DNA of 64,000 nt. Origin: Pollutibacter soli. Its GTDB lineage: Bacteria; Bacteroidota; Bacteroidia; Chitinophagales; Chitinophagaceae. The stretch lies in contig JARJHS010000015.1 of NCBI GenBank assembly GCA_029269725.1, positions 31,874-95,873 of the forward strand, given 5' to 3'. The translations under genes and the position numbers were made by a program. Position 1 is the first letter of the stretch. Each line of letters begins with the position of its first letter. Positions 1-9,062 of this stretch are shown piece after piece. Below the pieces are notes generated by a model, which saw nothing but the letters and a program-made list of their open reading frames with translations, was not told the DNA's origin and searched no databases.

Positions 1-1
1 G

Positions 2-160
2 GTCATAATTCTGTTACTCGGTCTATCCGCTTGGGTACTGTATGGATGGTTGAAAAAAGACTGGCCAATAATAGTGACAAACGCATTTTCAATTGTAGTG
101 AATGTGCTGATTTTTATTTTTTCTGTCAGGTATAAACAAAAAAACGGCGACGGGAACTGA
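2..160 (+). CDS. SemiSWEET-like sugar transporter, C-terminal fragment (cut by window edge)
   Basis: An open frame runs from the window start to a TGA at 158-160 (52 residues). It has two hydrophobic segments separated by a short polar stretch with KKDWPIIVTNA. This is the pattern of the last helices of the MtN3/SWEET (PQ-loop) family, where a W-x-x-Y-G-x-x-K-K-D-W-P motif is common. SemiSWEETs are three-helix half transporters of about 90 residues that dimerise to move sugars across the inner membrane. The N-terminal half lies outside the window. The family call rests on the motif only. Confidence 0.6.
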   Translation, partial: VIILLLGLSAWVLYGWLKKDWPIIVTNAFSIVVNVLIFIFSVRYKQKNGDGN

Positions 161-217
161 AAACAGAAGCAGAAACTGACACAGAAATAGAAAACAGAAA
201 ACTGAGAACAGATAGGA

Positions 218-261
218 GATTAGTCGTAGAGACGCGATGCATCGCGTCTCTACGACTAATC
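218..261. repeat. 44-bp perfect palindrome (REP-like)
   Basis: Reading outward from the centre between 239 and 240, all 22 base pairs match, with the core GATGCATC. It lies between the SemiSWEET stop and the LLM gene start. Palindromes with a GAGACGCGATGCATCGCGTC core are scattered through many bacterial genomes as interspersed repeats. It can form a long hairpin and might also end transcription of the upstream gene. Confidence 0.8.
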
Positions 262-316
262 CAGGCAGAATGCACCTGGCATGACAGCTGACAACCAAAA
301 AAAAATAAAATAATCT

Positions 317-1264
317 ATGAGCCTGATCTGCTATCATGCATCGCATGAACAATTTCCACCTTCTGAACTGCTCCGTCTTTCTGTGCTTGCAGAGAAGACC
401 GGGTTCCAGGGGATACATTCTTCCGATCACTTTCATCCCTGGAGTTCAAAGCAGGGACAAAGTGGATTTACATTCAGTTGGATCGCTGCTGCAATGCAGG
501 CGACACAGATTCCATTCAGTATGGTATGTGCGCCCGGGCAGCGATACCATCCTGCGATTGTAGCGCAGGCGATAGCAACGCTGGGAGAGATGTTTCCTAA
601 ACGATTCAGTATTGAACTGGGCAGTGGTGAAGCACTGAATGAAGCTATCACCGGTGATCCTTGGCCCGATAAAAAATCAAGGGATCAAAGACTTCTGGAA
701 TGTGCAAAAGTGATCCGGTTATTATTGCAGGGAAATATTGTTGATTTCAACGGATTGGTTACAGTGAAACATGCGAAGCTGTATACACTACCCGAATTTG
801 TACCCGAATTATTTTGTGCTGCGCTTACCAATGAAACTTCAGCATGGGCGGGTACCTGGGCGGATGGTTTGCTCACCACAGGAGGAGAAGAAAAAGATAT
901 ACTCGAAAAGATGAAATCATTTTATAAAGCGGGCGGAGAAGGCAAGCCCGTGTTTCTCCAGTTTGCATTTTCTTATGCGCATTCGATCGAAGAAGCTAAA
1001 AATGGCGCATATGATCAATGGCGTTCGAATGTGATCGACTCGGAGAAATTTGCCCGGTTTTCAACGGTAGAAGAGTTTGAAAAAGAAGGAGAAAAAAACT
1101 CTGTAGAAAGTGTAATCGAAACTATCCGGGTTTTTGATGATATGGAACAGATATCCCATGAGATTGATAAAATGAAATCAACCGGTGCCGCGAGAATTGT
1201 ACTACACAATGTAAATACCAACCAGGAAGAATTTATCAGAGATGCGGCTGTTCTTTTCCGGTAG
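317..1264 (+). CDS. LLM-class (luciferase-like) FMN oxidoreductase, TIGR03885 type
   Basis: 315 residues, full length for the luciferase-like monooxygenase fold (TIM barrel). The N-terminus reads ICYHASHEQFPPSELL, followed by GIHSSDHFHPW and ELGSGEALNEAITGD, which fit the probable non-F420 flavin oxidoreductase subgroup. Such enzymes use reduced flavin in the cytoplasm; the substrate cannot be told from sequence. The gene ends 15 bases before the alpha-amylase start on the same strand, so the two are probably co-transcribed. The ATG at 317 is the first in frame after the palindrome. Confidence 0.8.
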   Translation: MSLICYHASHEQFPPSELLRLSVLAEKTGFQGIHSSDHFHPWSSKQGQSGFTFSWIAAAMQATQIPFSMVCAPGQRYHPAIVAQAIATLGEMFPKRFSIELGSGEALNEAITGDPWPDKKSRDQRLLECAKVIRLLLQGNIVDFNGLVTVKHAKLYTLPEFVPELFCAALTNETSAWAGTWADGLLTTGGEEKDILEKMKSFYKAGGEGKPVFLQFAFSYAHSIEEAKNGAYDQWRSNVIDSEKFARFSTVEEFEKEGEKNSVESVIETIRVFDDMEQISHEIDKMKSTGAARIVLHNVNTNQEEFIRDAAVLFR

Positions 1265-1279
1265 TTAAAATTTTTGACG

Positions 1280-2758
1280 ATGATGAACAAAACAATTTTT
1301 CAGTTTTTTCATTGGTATTTTCGGAAAGAAGATAATCTCTGGAACAATTGTGCAGATCAATCTGAATATCTCTCCCGCCTTGGTGTTACTGATATCTGGT
1401 TGCCGCCAGCATATAAATCGGCGATCGGAGCCGATGAACCCGGTTATGCAGTATATGATCTTTTCGATTTAGGTGAATTTGATCAGAAAAATTCTGTTCG
1501 TACCAGGCATGGAACCAAGGACGAGTACATCAACTGTATAAAACGACTCGCTGAAAAAAATATCGATGTTCTTGCCGATATCGTGTTAAATCACCGGATG
1601 GGAGCAGATGAAAAAGAAAAAATCCGGGTGACGAAGTTCAAAGATGAAAATCGGCTTGAACCTCAGTCAGGTGAAATGGAGATTGAGGCGCATACCAGAT
1701 TTACATTCCCGGGCCGCCAGGGAAAATACTCAGACTACATATGGGATGCACAAAGTTTTACCGGCGTATGTGAGGATGGAATACCCGCCATAATTCATAA
1801 CGAATGGACTAAAGACGGATGGGATGAAAACCTGGATGAAGAGCAGGGGAATTATGATTATCTGATGGGATGTGATGTAGAGTTCCGGAACCCGAATGTT
1901 CGTGAGGAGTTGGTGAAGTGGGGCATATGGTATATTGAAACAACCGGAGTAAAAGGTTTTCGGCTGGATGGCTTAAAACATATTCCGCAATCATTTTTTC
2001 CGGAGTGGCTGGATCGGATAAAGAAACATTTCAACAGGGATTTTTTTACCATAGGTGAATTCTGGAAAAATGACCTGGCGATGCTCGAAAAATTTATTCA
2101 GCTGACCGATGGGCGAATCCAGCTCTTTGATGTTCCGTTTCATTTCAATTTGTACGGGGCATCAAAAGAAGGACGCAATTATGATCTTCGTCAGATCCTT
2201 GACAACACATTAGTGACCAAAGTACCACAGCTGACTATTACGTTTGTCGACAATCATGATACGCAACCTGGTCAGTCTTTGGAATCATTGGTAGAACCAT
2301 GGTTTAAGCCACATGCGTATGCACTGATTTTATTAAGAGAAGGGGGTATTCCCTGTATTTTTCATCCGGCACTTTATTCTGCAACCTATAAAGAAAAAGA
2401 TGAAAAAGGAAAGGAAAAGGAATTTACTATTCCGAAAATTGACATACTGGACATTATGATGAAAGTGAGAGCGCAGCTGGCTTATGGAAAACAAACAGAT
2501 TATTTTGACGACCCTAATGTTATCGGATGGGTTAGGAGTGGTGTTGAAGAAAAAGCGAACTCCGGACTAGCTGTGTTAATTACCAATAAAGAGGAGTCAT
2601 CAAAAAAAATGAGTTTGGGAAAAGAGCATGCAGGAAAGACAATGGGAGATGTGGAACGAAAGTTTGACGATGTAACATTGAATAACGAAGGCGTTGGCGA
2701 GTTCCATGTTGCTGCGGGTTATTGCAGTATCTGGACGTTTAAAGGCGCCCTGAAATAG
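1280..2758 (+). CDS. Cytoplasmic alpha-amylase, GH13 family
   Basis: About 492 residues and no signal peptide, the size of cytoplasmic GH13_5 alpha-amylases. The GH13 motifs are in order: DIVLNH near residue 101, GFRLDGLKH near 226 with the nucleophile Asp, IGEFW near 258 with the acid/base Glu, and FVDNHDT near 328 with the transition-state Asp. It should hydrolyse internal alpha-1,4 bonds of glucans, for example glycogen turnover. A TTG at 1274 is in frame, but the tandem ATGs at 1280 and 1283 are more likely starts. It probably shares an operon with the upstream flavoenzyme. Confidence 0.9.
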   Translation: MMNKTIFQFFHWYFRKEDNLWNNCADQSEYLSRLGVTDIWLPPAYKSAIGADEPGYAVYDLFDLGEFDQKNSVRTRHGTKDEYINCIKRLAEKNIDVLADIVLNHRMGADEKEKIRVTKFKDENRLEPQSGEMEIEAHTRFTFPGRQGKYSDYIWDAQSFTGVCEDGIPAIIHNEWTKDGWDENLDEEQGNYDYLMGCDVEFRNPNVREELVKWGIWYIETTGVKGFRLDGLKHIPQSFFPEWLDRIKKHFNRDFFTIGEFWKNDLAMLEKFIQLTDGRIQLFDVPFHFNLYGASKEGRNYDLRQILDNTLVTKVPQLTITFVDNHDTQPGQSLESLVEPWFKPHAYALILLREGGIPCIFHPALYSATYKEKDEKGKEKEFTIPKIDILDIMMKVRAQLAYGKQTDYFDDPNVIGWVRSGVEEKANSGLAVLITNKEESSKKMSLGKEHAGKTMGDVERKFDDVTLNNEGVGEFHVAAGYCSIWTFKGALK

Positions 2759-2945
2759 ATTTAATGTAAGCTAATGTTTTGATTTACAGGCGTAAAGTAG
2801 AGGTATCTAGAAAGTGCGCAGGGATTGGCATGGTTATCGATTTAACCAGGATAATTCCAACCGTCCCAGGAAAACATACATCAGGCATCACACCCTTTGA
2901 AAGTGATAATGCTAATTTTTGCTTATTTCACTTTAAACAATTGTT

Positions 2946-3128
2946 ATGGTTTCTGAAAATGCGCGAGCTGATATTCAACTTCTGAAAATTAAACTTGCAT
3001 TTGAAAAAAGAAATTTTCGAAACGCGCTCAGAGATGATTTTGAGTTTTCTTATCTGAAAAATATTCTTAGCCGCATCCGTTCGATAGAAAAAGATCTTGT
3101 GCGTTCTGATTTTAGATTAAAAAGCTGA
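2946..3128 (+). CDS. Small helical protein of unknown function
   Basis: 60 residues, highly charged, mostly predicted helix (LLKIKLAFEKRNF, FSYLKNILSRIRSIEKDL), no signal or membrane segment. The sequence looks protein-like rather than random, and small Arg/Lys-rich helical proteins of this kind are common in Chitinophagaceae. No homologue is recognised. The 187 bases before it, after the amylase, hold nothing I can support. Confidence 0.4.
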   Translation: MVSENARADIQLLKIKLAFEKRNFRNALRDDFEFSYLKNILSRIRSIEKDLVRSDFRLKS

Positions 3129-3608
3129 TTTGATGTATCAGCGATCCGATGCAGAGCTACATTGAAGAATTCTATTTTCATTATTCTAAGAAAGAAACTT
3201 TCATGTTTATTAACTCCCGGATTACACGTAGCTAATCAGTTGCCGTTTATTTGGGATATAAAGTAAAGTTGCATTGCGAGGCACAATCTCCCAAAACCCT
3301 TCAGTTGCTTTCATTCGAAAAGTCATCTTTTTTCAGCGGCAGAATTTTCACAATGCCCGCCCGATACCAGGAAAATTTGTATTGTCTAAGAATGTGCCGG
3401 ACCGGGTTTCTGAGCTTCAGGCTATTCACAAGGACTCTTCAAATTCTGTAGAATGAATAATGATTGGCCGGGTTAGGAAAATAATAAAACCCCAATAAAA
3501 ACGCTGGCAATTTAACAGATAGTTTCCTGGTGCGGTGATGTTCTTTACGTATATTCTTGCGGACGGCGGCATATAAATTGATTCTCGTGAGCGAATTATT
3601 CACTCACG
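3129..3608. other. Intergenic region, no gene seen
   Basis: 480 bases between the small helical protein and the outer-membrane protein. The short open frames here overlap each other and have no protein-like composition. The promoter of the downstream gene presumably lies near 3540-3600. Confidence 0.5.
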
Positions 3609-4361
3609 ATGAGACAGATATTCTATTCGCATAAAATTTTACTTTGTTTAGCTTTTTCATTTTTAGTTTCTCATATCAGTGCCCAGGAAAAAATTCAGAC
3701 TGACCGACCCGATCAATCTGATGGCGCATCGGTCATTTCAAATGGGAAATTTCAGTTAGAGTCCAGCATCATATATGCGAGAATTAAGGACTCAGCAGGA
3801 TCATATATTTCATCTACGCTTTTGCGGTATGGTTTATTCAAAGGCTTCGAGTTGCGCGCAACAGCTGAGCAAGGAAAGAACCGCGATCTGTATATCAGCG
3901 AAACCGTACAAGGATTTTATCCATTGACCATCGGATTCAAATCAGAATTATTACAGGAAAAAAAGTACACGCCCGCAATATCGCTTGTAGGATATCTTCA
4001 GCTGCCTTTTACTAACCACAACAGCAAGGGCTATTACTGGTCACCAGCCCTATTTCTGATTGCAGAAAAGAAGATTGATCATCTGATGATTGATGTGAAT
4101 GTAGGCCCGAAACAGGCTGCATTTTCCAATGAATGGTCTGTGCAGTTCAGTGGAGATTTAAAATACGAAGCAGGTGAACATCTGAATGTTTTCGGTGAAT
4201 ATTTTGCGCAATGTGACTCTCACCAGCCGCAGCACAATGTAGATTTCGGCGTGCAGTTACTCGTTACAAAATCGGTGGAACTTCACGTGGCTGCAGGTTC
4301 CAGTATTCATTACCGACCACACAATTATTTTCTTTCGATCGGTGGAGGCGTAGCCTTTTAG
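3609..4361 (+). CDS. Outer-membrane beta-barrel protein, phenol-MetA/transporter-like family
   Basis: 250 residues with an N-terminal signal peptide ending at HISAQ. The mature start has the IQTDRPDQSDGASV motif that is characteristic of the PF13557-like (Phenol_MetA_deg) barrel family of Bacteroidota. Alternating hydrophobic/polar strands run to a terminal aromatic (GGGVAF), as expected for an outer-membrane barrel recognised by BamA. Substrate unknown; members are annotated as transporters mainly by analogy. It stands alone, with the next gene 260 bases away. Confidence 0.75.
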   Translation: MRQIFYSHKILLCLAFSFLVSHISAQEKIQTDRPDQSDGASVISNGKFQLESSIIYARIKDSAGSYISSTLLRYGLFKGFELRATAEQGKNRDLYISETVQGFYPLTIGFKSELLQEKKYTPAISLVGYLQLPFTNHNSKGYYWSPALFLIAEKKIDHLMIDVNVGPKQAAFSNEWSVQFSGDLKYEAGEHLNVFGEYFAQCDSHQPQHNVDFGVQLLVTKSVELHVAAGSSIHYRPHNYFLSIGGGVAF

Positions 4362-4447
4362 AACGGCTGCAGGTTTACAGCCACCATGTAGTGTTACCGG
4401 AAATGTTCACCTGCTGCAAGTTTAACACCATCAATAAAAATAAATAG

Positions 4448-4482
4448 CCCCGAGCTTAAGTGGTAAGACAAAAGCATCGGGG
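4448..4482 (+). terminator. Possible hairpin terminator after the barrel gene
   Basis: CCCCGAGCTT pairs with AAGCATCGGGG (one bulge) around a 14-base loop. There is no strong T tract afterwards, so termination efficiency is doubtful. Confidence 0.35.
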
Positions 4483-4623
4483 TGTTTCAGAAGAACTAAA
4501 TCTTTCTGCGACTGCATCTGGTTAAAATTTTGTGCCATCAAAAAAGCGTATGACTTTCATCCGGACTAAATGTAATATTAGGGCCGATGTCTCTGATTTT
4601 CGCTACATTTCAAAAAAAATAGA

Positions 4624-5046
4624 ATGAAGTCTGGTCCGATTATTCTTATTGAAGACGATGAAGATGATAAAGAGATTTTTCAAACCTGCCTGGCTGAATT
4701 AATCGTGACCAATAAACTTATTTGGTTTAACAACTGCGCTGAAGCTTTTCATTATTTGAAAACTACCTCCGAGCAGCCATTCATAATATTCAGTGATGTC
4801 AATTTGCAGAAAATAACCGGTATCGAGTTTAAGCGCCAGATCGATTCGGACCCCCAGCTTCGACGAAAAAGTATTCCATTCATTTTTTATTCAACCTCAG
4901 TGTCTCAGGATACGGTAGATAAAGCCTACATCGAATTGAGTGTACAGGGCTTTTTCCAAAAGAAAAGTTCTTTTCTCGAGGTTAAGAATTCAATCCATAT
5001 GATTCTTAGATACTGGAGCGAATGCCGGCATCCTAACACAAGATAG
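4624..5046 (+). CDS. Single-domain response regulator (receiver only)
   Basis: 140 residues forming one receiver domain. The acidic pocket is IEDDEDD near residues 9-15, the phospho-acceptor Asp is in FSDVNLQ near residue 59, the switch Thr/Ser is in YSTSV, and the conserved Lys is in FFQKKSS near residue 119. No output domain is present, so it probably passes phosphate within a relay or acts by protein contact, like Rcp1-type regulators. No histidine kinase is adjacent. Confidence 0.85.
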   Translation: MKSGPIILIEDDEDDKEIFQTCLAELIVTNKLIWFNNCAEAFHYLKTTSEQPFIIFSDVNLQKITGIEFKRQIDSDPQLRRKSIPFIFYSTSVSQDTVDKAYIELSVQGFFQKKSSFLEVKNSIHMILRYWSECRHPNTR

Positions 5047-5564
5047 CGAAGAAACATGCCGGCTAACCGAACTTTGAATTTGAATGCCTAAGACGATCTC
5101 TGAAGTATCCCCGGAGCCGGATAGTTAGGATGCGGAAATTGCATAGTTTTATGAGAATGGGAGAAGTTTCGACTAACCTTCGCTCCCGCACGAATAGGGA
5201 GATTCATAGAATTAACTGCTGTATTTTTTCGAAGATTTGCACGGAGCTTTATGCTTTTCGCGCCGGATGGATTCAAATCATAACTTCCATTTAAGATGGT
5301 TCATTATGGAGTACACAGTGCTTCAAATAAAAACCGAACAATACAGATGAACCACTAAAGTTATTTTGTCCTATGCCTTCACGGGAGCACGGAAATTATT
5401 CCGGAAATTTTGCCCATATAATTTCAGACGATGATATCAGCAAAAATCAGTGGGAGATTGGGTAGTTAATTCAGCATTTCTTGTCAGGCCCACCTCGATG
5501 TGTATTTCGATCAGTCATCTTCTAAAGTCTGATCGTAACTTAAGGCATTCGGTTTAGTGGAAAA
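5047..5564. other. Intergenic region, no gene seen
   Basis: About 520 bases between the receiver gene and the terminator of the DUF892 gene. Short minus-strand frames such as the one near 5088-5276 lack protein-like composition. Confidence 0.45.
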
Positions 5565-5597
5565 AGCAATGCAATCAAAAATGCTGACTGCATTGCT
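5560..5597 (-). terminator. Intrinsic terminator of the DUF892 gene
   Basis: AGCAATGCA and TGCATTGCT form a perfect 9-bp stem around a 15-base loop. Read on the minus strand the stem is followed by TTTTT, a good rho-independent terminator about 20 bases after the stop. Confidence 0.7.
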
Positions 5598-5617
5598 ATC
5601 AGGCCAAACACAAATAA

Positions 5618-6244
5618 TTATTCTTCTTCCTCTTCGCTTTCCTCCCCGCCTTCCTGTTCAGCTTCCCAGTTGATATCGTTTTCTGCAATTTCAGTCAGAC
5701 CAGCATCTGTTTGTTTTTCTTCTTCGAGAGTTGCAGCCAGGAGTTCTGCAACATCATCACGACCCATGGTGCGTGCAAGTGAAACGAGTCCGCCATAAGT
5801 TGCGATTTCATAATGCTCTACTTTTTGAGCCGCCATGATGATACCTACATCACGGGTCATAGAACCGTCCTCCGTTTCTTCAACAATCGATTCTCCTTCT
5901 TTGATCAGGCCCTCCATTGCATCACATTTCTTGGCCTGCGGCTTTTTACCCATCAGTTCAAAAACCTGTTCAAGCCTTGAAACATGTTCTTCTGTTTGTG
6001 TAATATGCTCCTCGATTGCATTCTGCAGCTCTTCAGTGGTTGCTGCATCCTGCATTTTTGGTAGTGCCTTCGTAAGTTGCTTTTCCGCCCAGTAAATATC
6101 TTTCAGACTGTCGTGAAAAAATTTATCCAGTTGAGAATTACCTTCTACAGGCTCGCGTTTCAGTGAAGGTCTTTTCGAATCCTTTCCCGCTGTTTTATTG
6201 TTGCTTTTGTTTGCTGTTTTCTTAGCTCCTTTAGCGTTTGCCAT
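5618..6244 (-). CDS. DUF892 (YciE/YciF-like) ferritin-like stress protein
   Basis: 208 residues. A Lys-rich disordered N-terminus (residues 1-35) precedes a four-helix domain with DSLKDIYWAEKQLTKALPKM and EHITQTEEHVSRLEQVFELMG, the signature of PF05974. Conserved Glu and His residues fit a di-metal ferritin-like core. The C-terminus is an acidic Glu tail. These proteins are linked to general stress responses; the biochemical role is not settled. A good terminator follows. It is divergent from the CinA-like gene and shares the roughly 120-base region between them. Confidence 0.85.
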   Translation of the reverse strand: MANAKGAKKTANKSNNKTAGKDSKRPSLKREPVEGNSQLDKFFHDSLKDIYWAEKQLTKALPKMQDAATTEELQNAIEEHITQTEEHVSRLEQVFELMGKKPQAKKCDAMEGLIKEGESIVEETEDGSMTRDVGIIMAAQKVEHYEIATYGGLVSLARTMGRDDVAELLAATLEEEKQTDAGLTEIAENDINWEAEQEGGEESEEEEE

Positions 6245-6365
6245 GGTTGATTTTTTGGGTGTGTTAATAATCTGTTTGTGTCAAATCCTATGCCCGCTGG
6301 TCTGTTATTCGCATAGGAATCAATACATGGTAAAAGCATTGAAAGGCATTTCAATTTTACCCGGC

Positions 6366-6887
6366 ATGAATAAGCAAATGAAGACAAAAGCAGATGTGAA
6401 GAAAATATTGATTGAACCACACGTTCAATTCATCGCTGATTTCTTAATAGAAAAAAAAGAGTCAATTTCTGTGGCGGAAAGTGTTACCGCTGGCCTGATG
6501 CAGCTGAAGTTAGCGTCGGCAGAAAATGCCTCGGAATTTTTCCAGGGAGGAATGACTGCGTATAATATCGGGCAAAAATATCGTCACCTGAAAATCGATC
6601 CTATCCACGCCGCCACAGTGAATTGTGTTTCGCAACAAATTGCTGAACAGATGTCCTTGTCAGTTTGTGAAATGTTTTCCAGTCAGTGGGGGATAGGCAT
6701 CACAGGTTATGCGACGCCTGTACCGCAAGGCGGGTTTAAGCTCTTTGCATTTTATTCTATCAGTTATAAAAACAGGATCGTTTCAAAAGGAAAGATATCA
6801 GCCGCGGAAGAAAAGCCAGACATTATACAGGCTTTGTATGTTTCATCAGTATTCGAAAAACTGAGACTTTGTATGAAGCAACACTAA
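6366..6887 (+). CDS. CinA C-terminal domain protein (nicotinamide-nucleotide amidase-like)
   Basis: About 173 residues from the ATG at 6366. The frame is open upstream into the DUF892 promoter region, but that part does not look like CinA. The motifs SVAESVTAGLMQ, FFQGGMTAYN, and WGIGITGYATP match the PncC/CinA C-terminal fold, which deamidates NMN to NaMN in the pyridine nucleotide cycle. The usual catalytic Ser/Thr region is recognisable, though the GITGxAGP motif reads GITGYATP, so activity may have changed. The N-terminal CinA domain is absent, as in stand-alone PncC. Confidence 0.75.
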   Translation: MNKQMKTKADVKKILIEPHVQFIADFLIEKKESISVAESVTAGLMQLKLASAENASEFFQGGMTAYNIGQKYRHLKIDPIHAATVNCVSQQIAEQMSLSVCEMFSSQWGIGITGYATPVPQGGFKLFAFYSISYKNRIVSKGKISAAEEKPDIIQALYVSSVFEKLRLCMKQH

Positions 6888-6953
6888 GCGTAATGATTAA
6901 TTCCGCATTTTCATCCGGCACAATTTTTTATCCATGTATAAAAAATTACTACT

Positions 6954-7091
6954 ATGGGAGAAAATTCCAGTAAGAAGAATGAAGATGGCAGGCGGGTAAG
7001 TCAACAACCTGAAGAGCAGGCATACCAAAAATCGGAAGCAAAAAAAATCACAGGCTCTTCTTCCAAGTCAAAGTCAAAGCCCACTAAATAA
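6954..7091 (+). CDS. Small Lys/Ser-rich protein
   Basis: 45 residues, ATG at 6954 and TAA at 7089-7091, below the usual ORF cut-off. The composition is strongly hydrophilic with a SSSKSKSKPTK tail. It resembles the short disordered proteins found near DUF892-type stress genes in Bacteroidota. Function unknown; the call rests on frame and composition. Confidence 0.4.
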   Translation: MGENSSKKNEDGRRVSQQPEEQAYQKSEAKKITGSSSKSKSKPTK

Positions 7092-7175
7092 CATTTATTT
7101 CAGCCCATGCCTCAAGGCAGATCAAAAGATCGGTAGTGAGGTTTTTCATATTTTCCAACCATAGCCCCTTGAAAC

Positions 7176-7463
7176 ATGAACACCATAACGTTTCAGATCA
7201 GGTTTCTTTACAGAGGTACCAACTATACAGCCGAAGCGATACGATATAGTAATCATTTTAATGAAGTTTACTATATGGTACAGGAGCTCCGTCCTTTCCG
7301 AAGGATGGAGTCGAATGTTTTCTCTATTGACAAATACGAAAAACGTTTTGAATTCACCGGTGGGTACAGCCCGCTGAAGCTGGCGATTGCCCACGCCATT
7401 GAAAAGGCCTGCATTGAGAGGAATCTTTCCTGCTTCGAAATCGAAGAGCATACAATATTCTGA
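7176..7463 (+). CDS. Conserved-looking hypothetical protein, 95 aa
   Basis: 95 residues with no signal or membrane segment, alternating strands (ITFQIRFLYRGTNYTAEAI) and a helical C-terminus (LKLAIAHAIEKACIERN). It looks like a compact alpha/beta protein. No family recognised. The ATG at 7176 sits right at the beginning of a clearly coding stretch. Confidence 0.55.
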   Translation: MNTITFQIRFLYRGTNYTAEAIRYSNHFNEVYYMVQELRPFRRMESNVFSIDKYEKRFEFTGGYSPLKLAIAHAIEKACIERNLSCFEIEEHTIF

Positions 7464-7570
7464 ATGAATGCAGAATTTTCTCTTTACCGGGTATTAAACA
7501 CCAGGCTGTTTAGTCTATTTTATTTTTACTTTGCATCTTTGCGGAACGTCATAAGCTATTGAATAAAAAT

Positions 7571-7858
7571 ATGCGCGAACCATCTATATTTTACATGCAA
7601 ACTCTGCACTGGAAATCCATAGTACAGGAGATTATGGACAAGGGAGATCAGAATTTAAAAGACACCATTACCATCCTGCCCGTCCGCGATCCGGATTTTA
7701 ATCATTACCTGGTCGTTTCGCTTTCTGACACTGGAGATGAGATCTTTCAGAAATTAGGTGGCACACTATTGGAGAACCAGGGTTTGAAGGAAAGAATTTC
7801 TGCTTTGCCGAAAAAACCTTTATTCGGTAAAAAAGAAAACCTGGACTACATAAAATAG
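7571..7858 (+). CDS. Hypothetical protein, 95 aa
   Basis: 95 residues from ATG 7571 (an in-frame TTG at 7559 is less likely). Cytoplasmic, mixed alpha/beta, ending in a basic tail. The stretch CATCTTTGC at 7533-7541 resembles the -7 element of Bacteroidota promoters (TAnnTTTG), about 30 bases before the start. Converges with the next gene, with only 17 bases between the two stops. Confidence 0.55.
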   Translation: MREPSIFYMQTLHWKSIVQEIMDKGDQNLKDTITILPVRDPDFNHYLVVSLSDTGDEIFQKLGGTLLENQGLKERISALPKKPLFGKKENLDYIK

Positions 7859-7875
7859 TGTCTGATTGTTGTCGA

Positions 7876-8169
7876 TCAGGGACGGTGCGTTCCAAGCATC
7901 TTCTTAATGAATGCTATAATCTCTCGTGAATATTTATTGTCGAAATACTCAAAGCTGTGCCCCTGTTCTTTATTCAGCCGGTCAGCTCTGAAAATCTTTT
8001 TGCCATCGGCGTTTTCAACAATCATTGGAAATTCGGGCAACTCAATATCTGATGAGGATTTTTCAATCCGGATGTTTATTGGCTCCGGGTGATGTTGTGT
8101 TGTATCAATATCGAAAAAGACTTTTGCTTCACCTTCATCCCATTTAAAAAGATTTTCAAATGCGGCCAT
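7876..8169 (-). CDS. Hypothetical protein, 97 aa
   Basis: 97 residues, acidic N-terminus (FKWDEGEAKVFFDID) and helical C-terminus (REIIAFIKKMLG). No signal peptide. No family recognised. It converges with the preceding gene and is followed upstream by a T-rich gap before the glycosylase. Confidence 0.5.
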   Translation of the reverse strand: MAAFENLFKWDEGEAKVFFDIDTTQHHPEPINIRIEKSSSDIELPEFPMIVENADGKKIFRADRLNKEQGHSFEYFDNKYSREIIAFIKKMLGTHRP

Positions 8170-8324
8170 CTTTCATTTTTTTTTTGACATTAATCCGTTT
8201 CCGGGAAATGAAATATCAAATACCGCTCCAACCCGATTTGTAATGAAAATTCCGGCATGACCAAAATGCCCGGGGTAAAAATACCTTTATTTAATTGACT
8301 GTTGAAGCATGGCCGGTACATTAC

Positions 8325-9062
8325 TCAACATTTGTCATATAACTGTTGACAATTTTGGCAATAAAATGTTCTCCGCCTGGTTTTACCCAGGTGTTCTTTA
8401 ATGATAGGAAGATTGCATCGTAAACATTTTTTCTTTGTATGTGCCAGCCAGTGTTTTTTCAATGTGTACTCTTTCTTCCAATGCAGAAAATCAAAGCTGT
8501 AATTACGCACCTCCCTGATCAGTTCGGAAAGTTTGCGCGATGGAATGCATTTGATGATACTCAGTGGATGAATTTTCGTTCTGTACAATACTTCGTTCTT
8601 GATGATATTCCCTGAACCAGAGAAGATATTCTGGTTCAATAGCGCGTCACAAGCCAGCATTTCCGGTGAAGCCATCAATTTTTTTCGCGCAGCTTTCGCG
8701 TTCCATTCATCAGCCATAATATCTGCATCCCAGTCATAGATTTCGTCCAACGGAGTATCAATGATTTTTAGTGAGCATGCATAAAAACTAATAAATCCTT
8801 TTCTGAAAGTCAAACGAAGTCGTGGCGATGCATCTTTTTCTTCATTTATTCTGTAGGATCCAAATAAAAGAAAGTGAATTCTGACCGAAAATCCATGAAA
8901 ACAAATAAGGAAATGTTTGCCCCAACTTTTGAATCCGATAATTTTTTGATCTGCGATTCGCTGAATATCTTCCTTGCTGTTACCCGTAACTGCAATTACT
9001 TTTTTGTTTTCAAAAGGTTTTACCAGCTCTTTCAGAATAACAATTGACGGGCCTTCAGGCAT
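8325..9062 (-). CDS. DNA glycosylase/AP lyase, Fpg/Nei family
   Basis: 245 residues. It begins MPEGPS, so the catalytic Pro2 and Glu3 are present after Met removal. The H2TH segment LNQNIFSGSGNIIKNEVLY is near residues 142-160, and a C-terminal zinc finger has Cys pairs in KKCLRCNLP and YCQNCQQLYDKC. These enzymes excise oxidised bases by beta,delta-elimination. Proteins of this length in Bacteroidota are usually labelled endonuclease VIII-like. Confidence 0.9.
   Translation of the reverse strand: MPEGPSIVILKELVKPFENKKVIAVTGNSKEDIQRIADQKIIGFKSWGKHFLICFHGFSVRIHFLLFGSYRINEEKDASPRLRLTFRKGFISFYACSLKIIDTPLDEIYDWDADIMADEWNAKAARKKLMASPEMLACDALLNQNIFSGSGNIIKNEVLYRTKIHPLSIIKCIPSRKLSELIREVRNYSFDFLHWKKEYTLKKHWLAHTKKKCLRCNLPIIKEHLGKTRRRTFYCQNCQQLYDKC

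Noticed and set aside
5835..6095. Plus-strand ORF over DUF892
   Set aside because: Shadow of the real minus-strand gene, low-complexity Ser/Cys composition.
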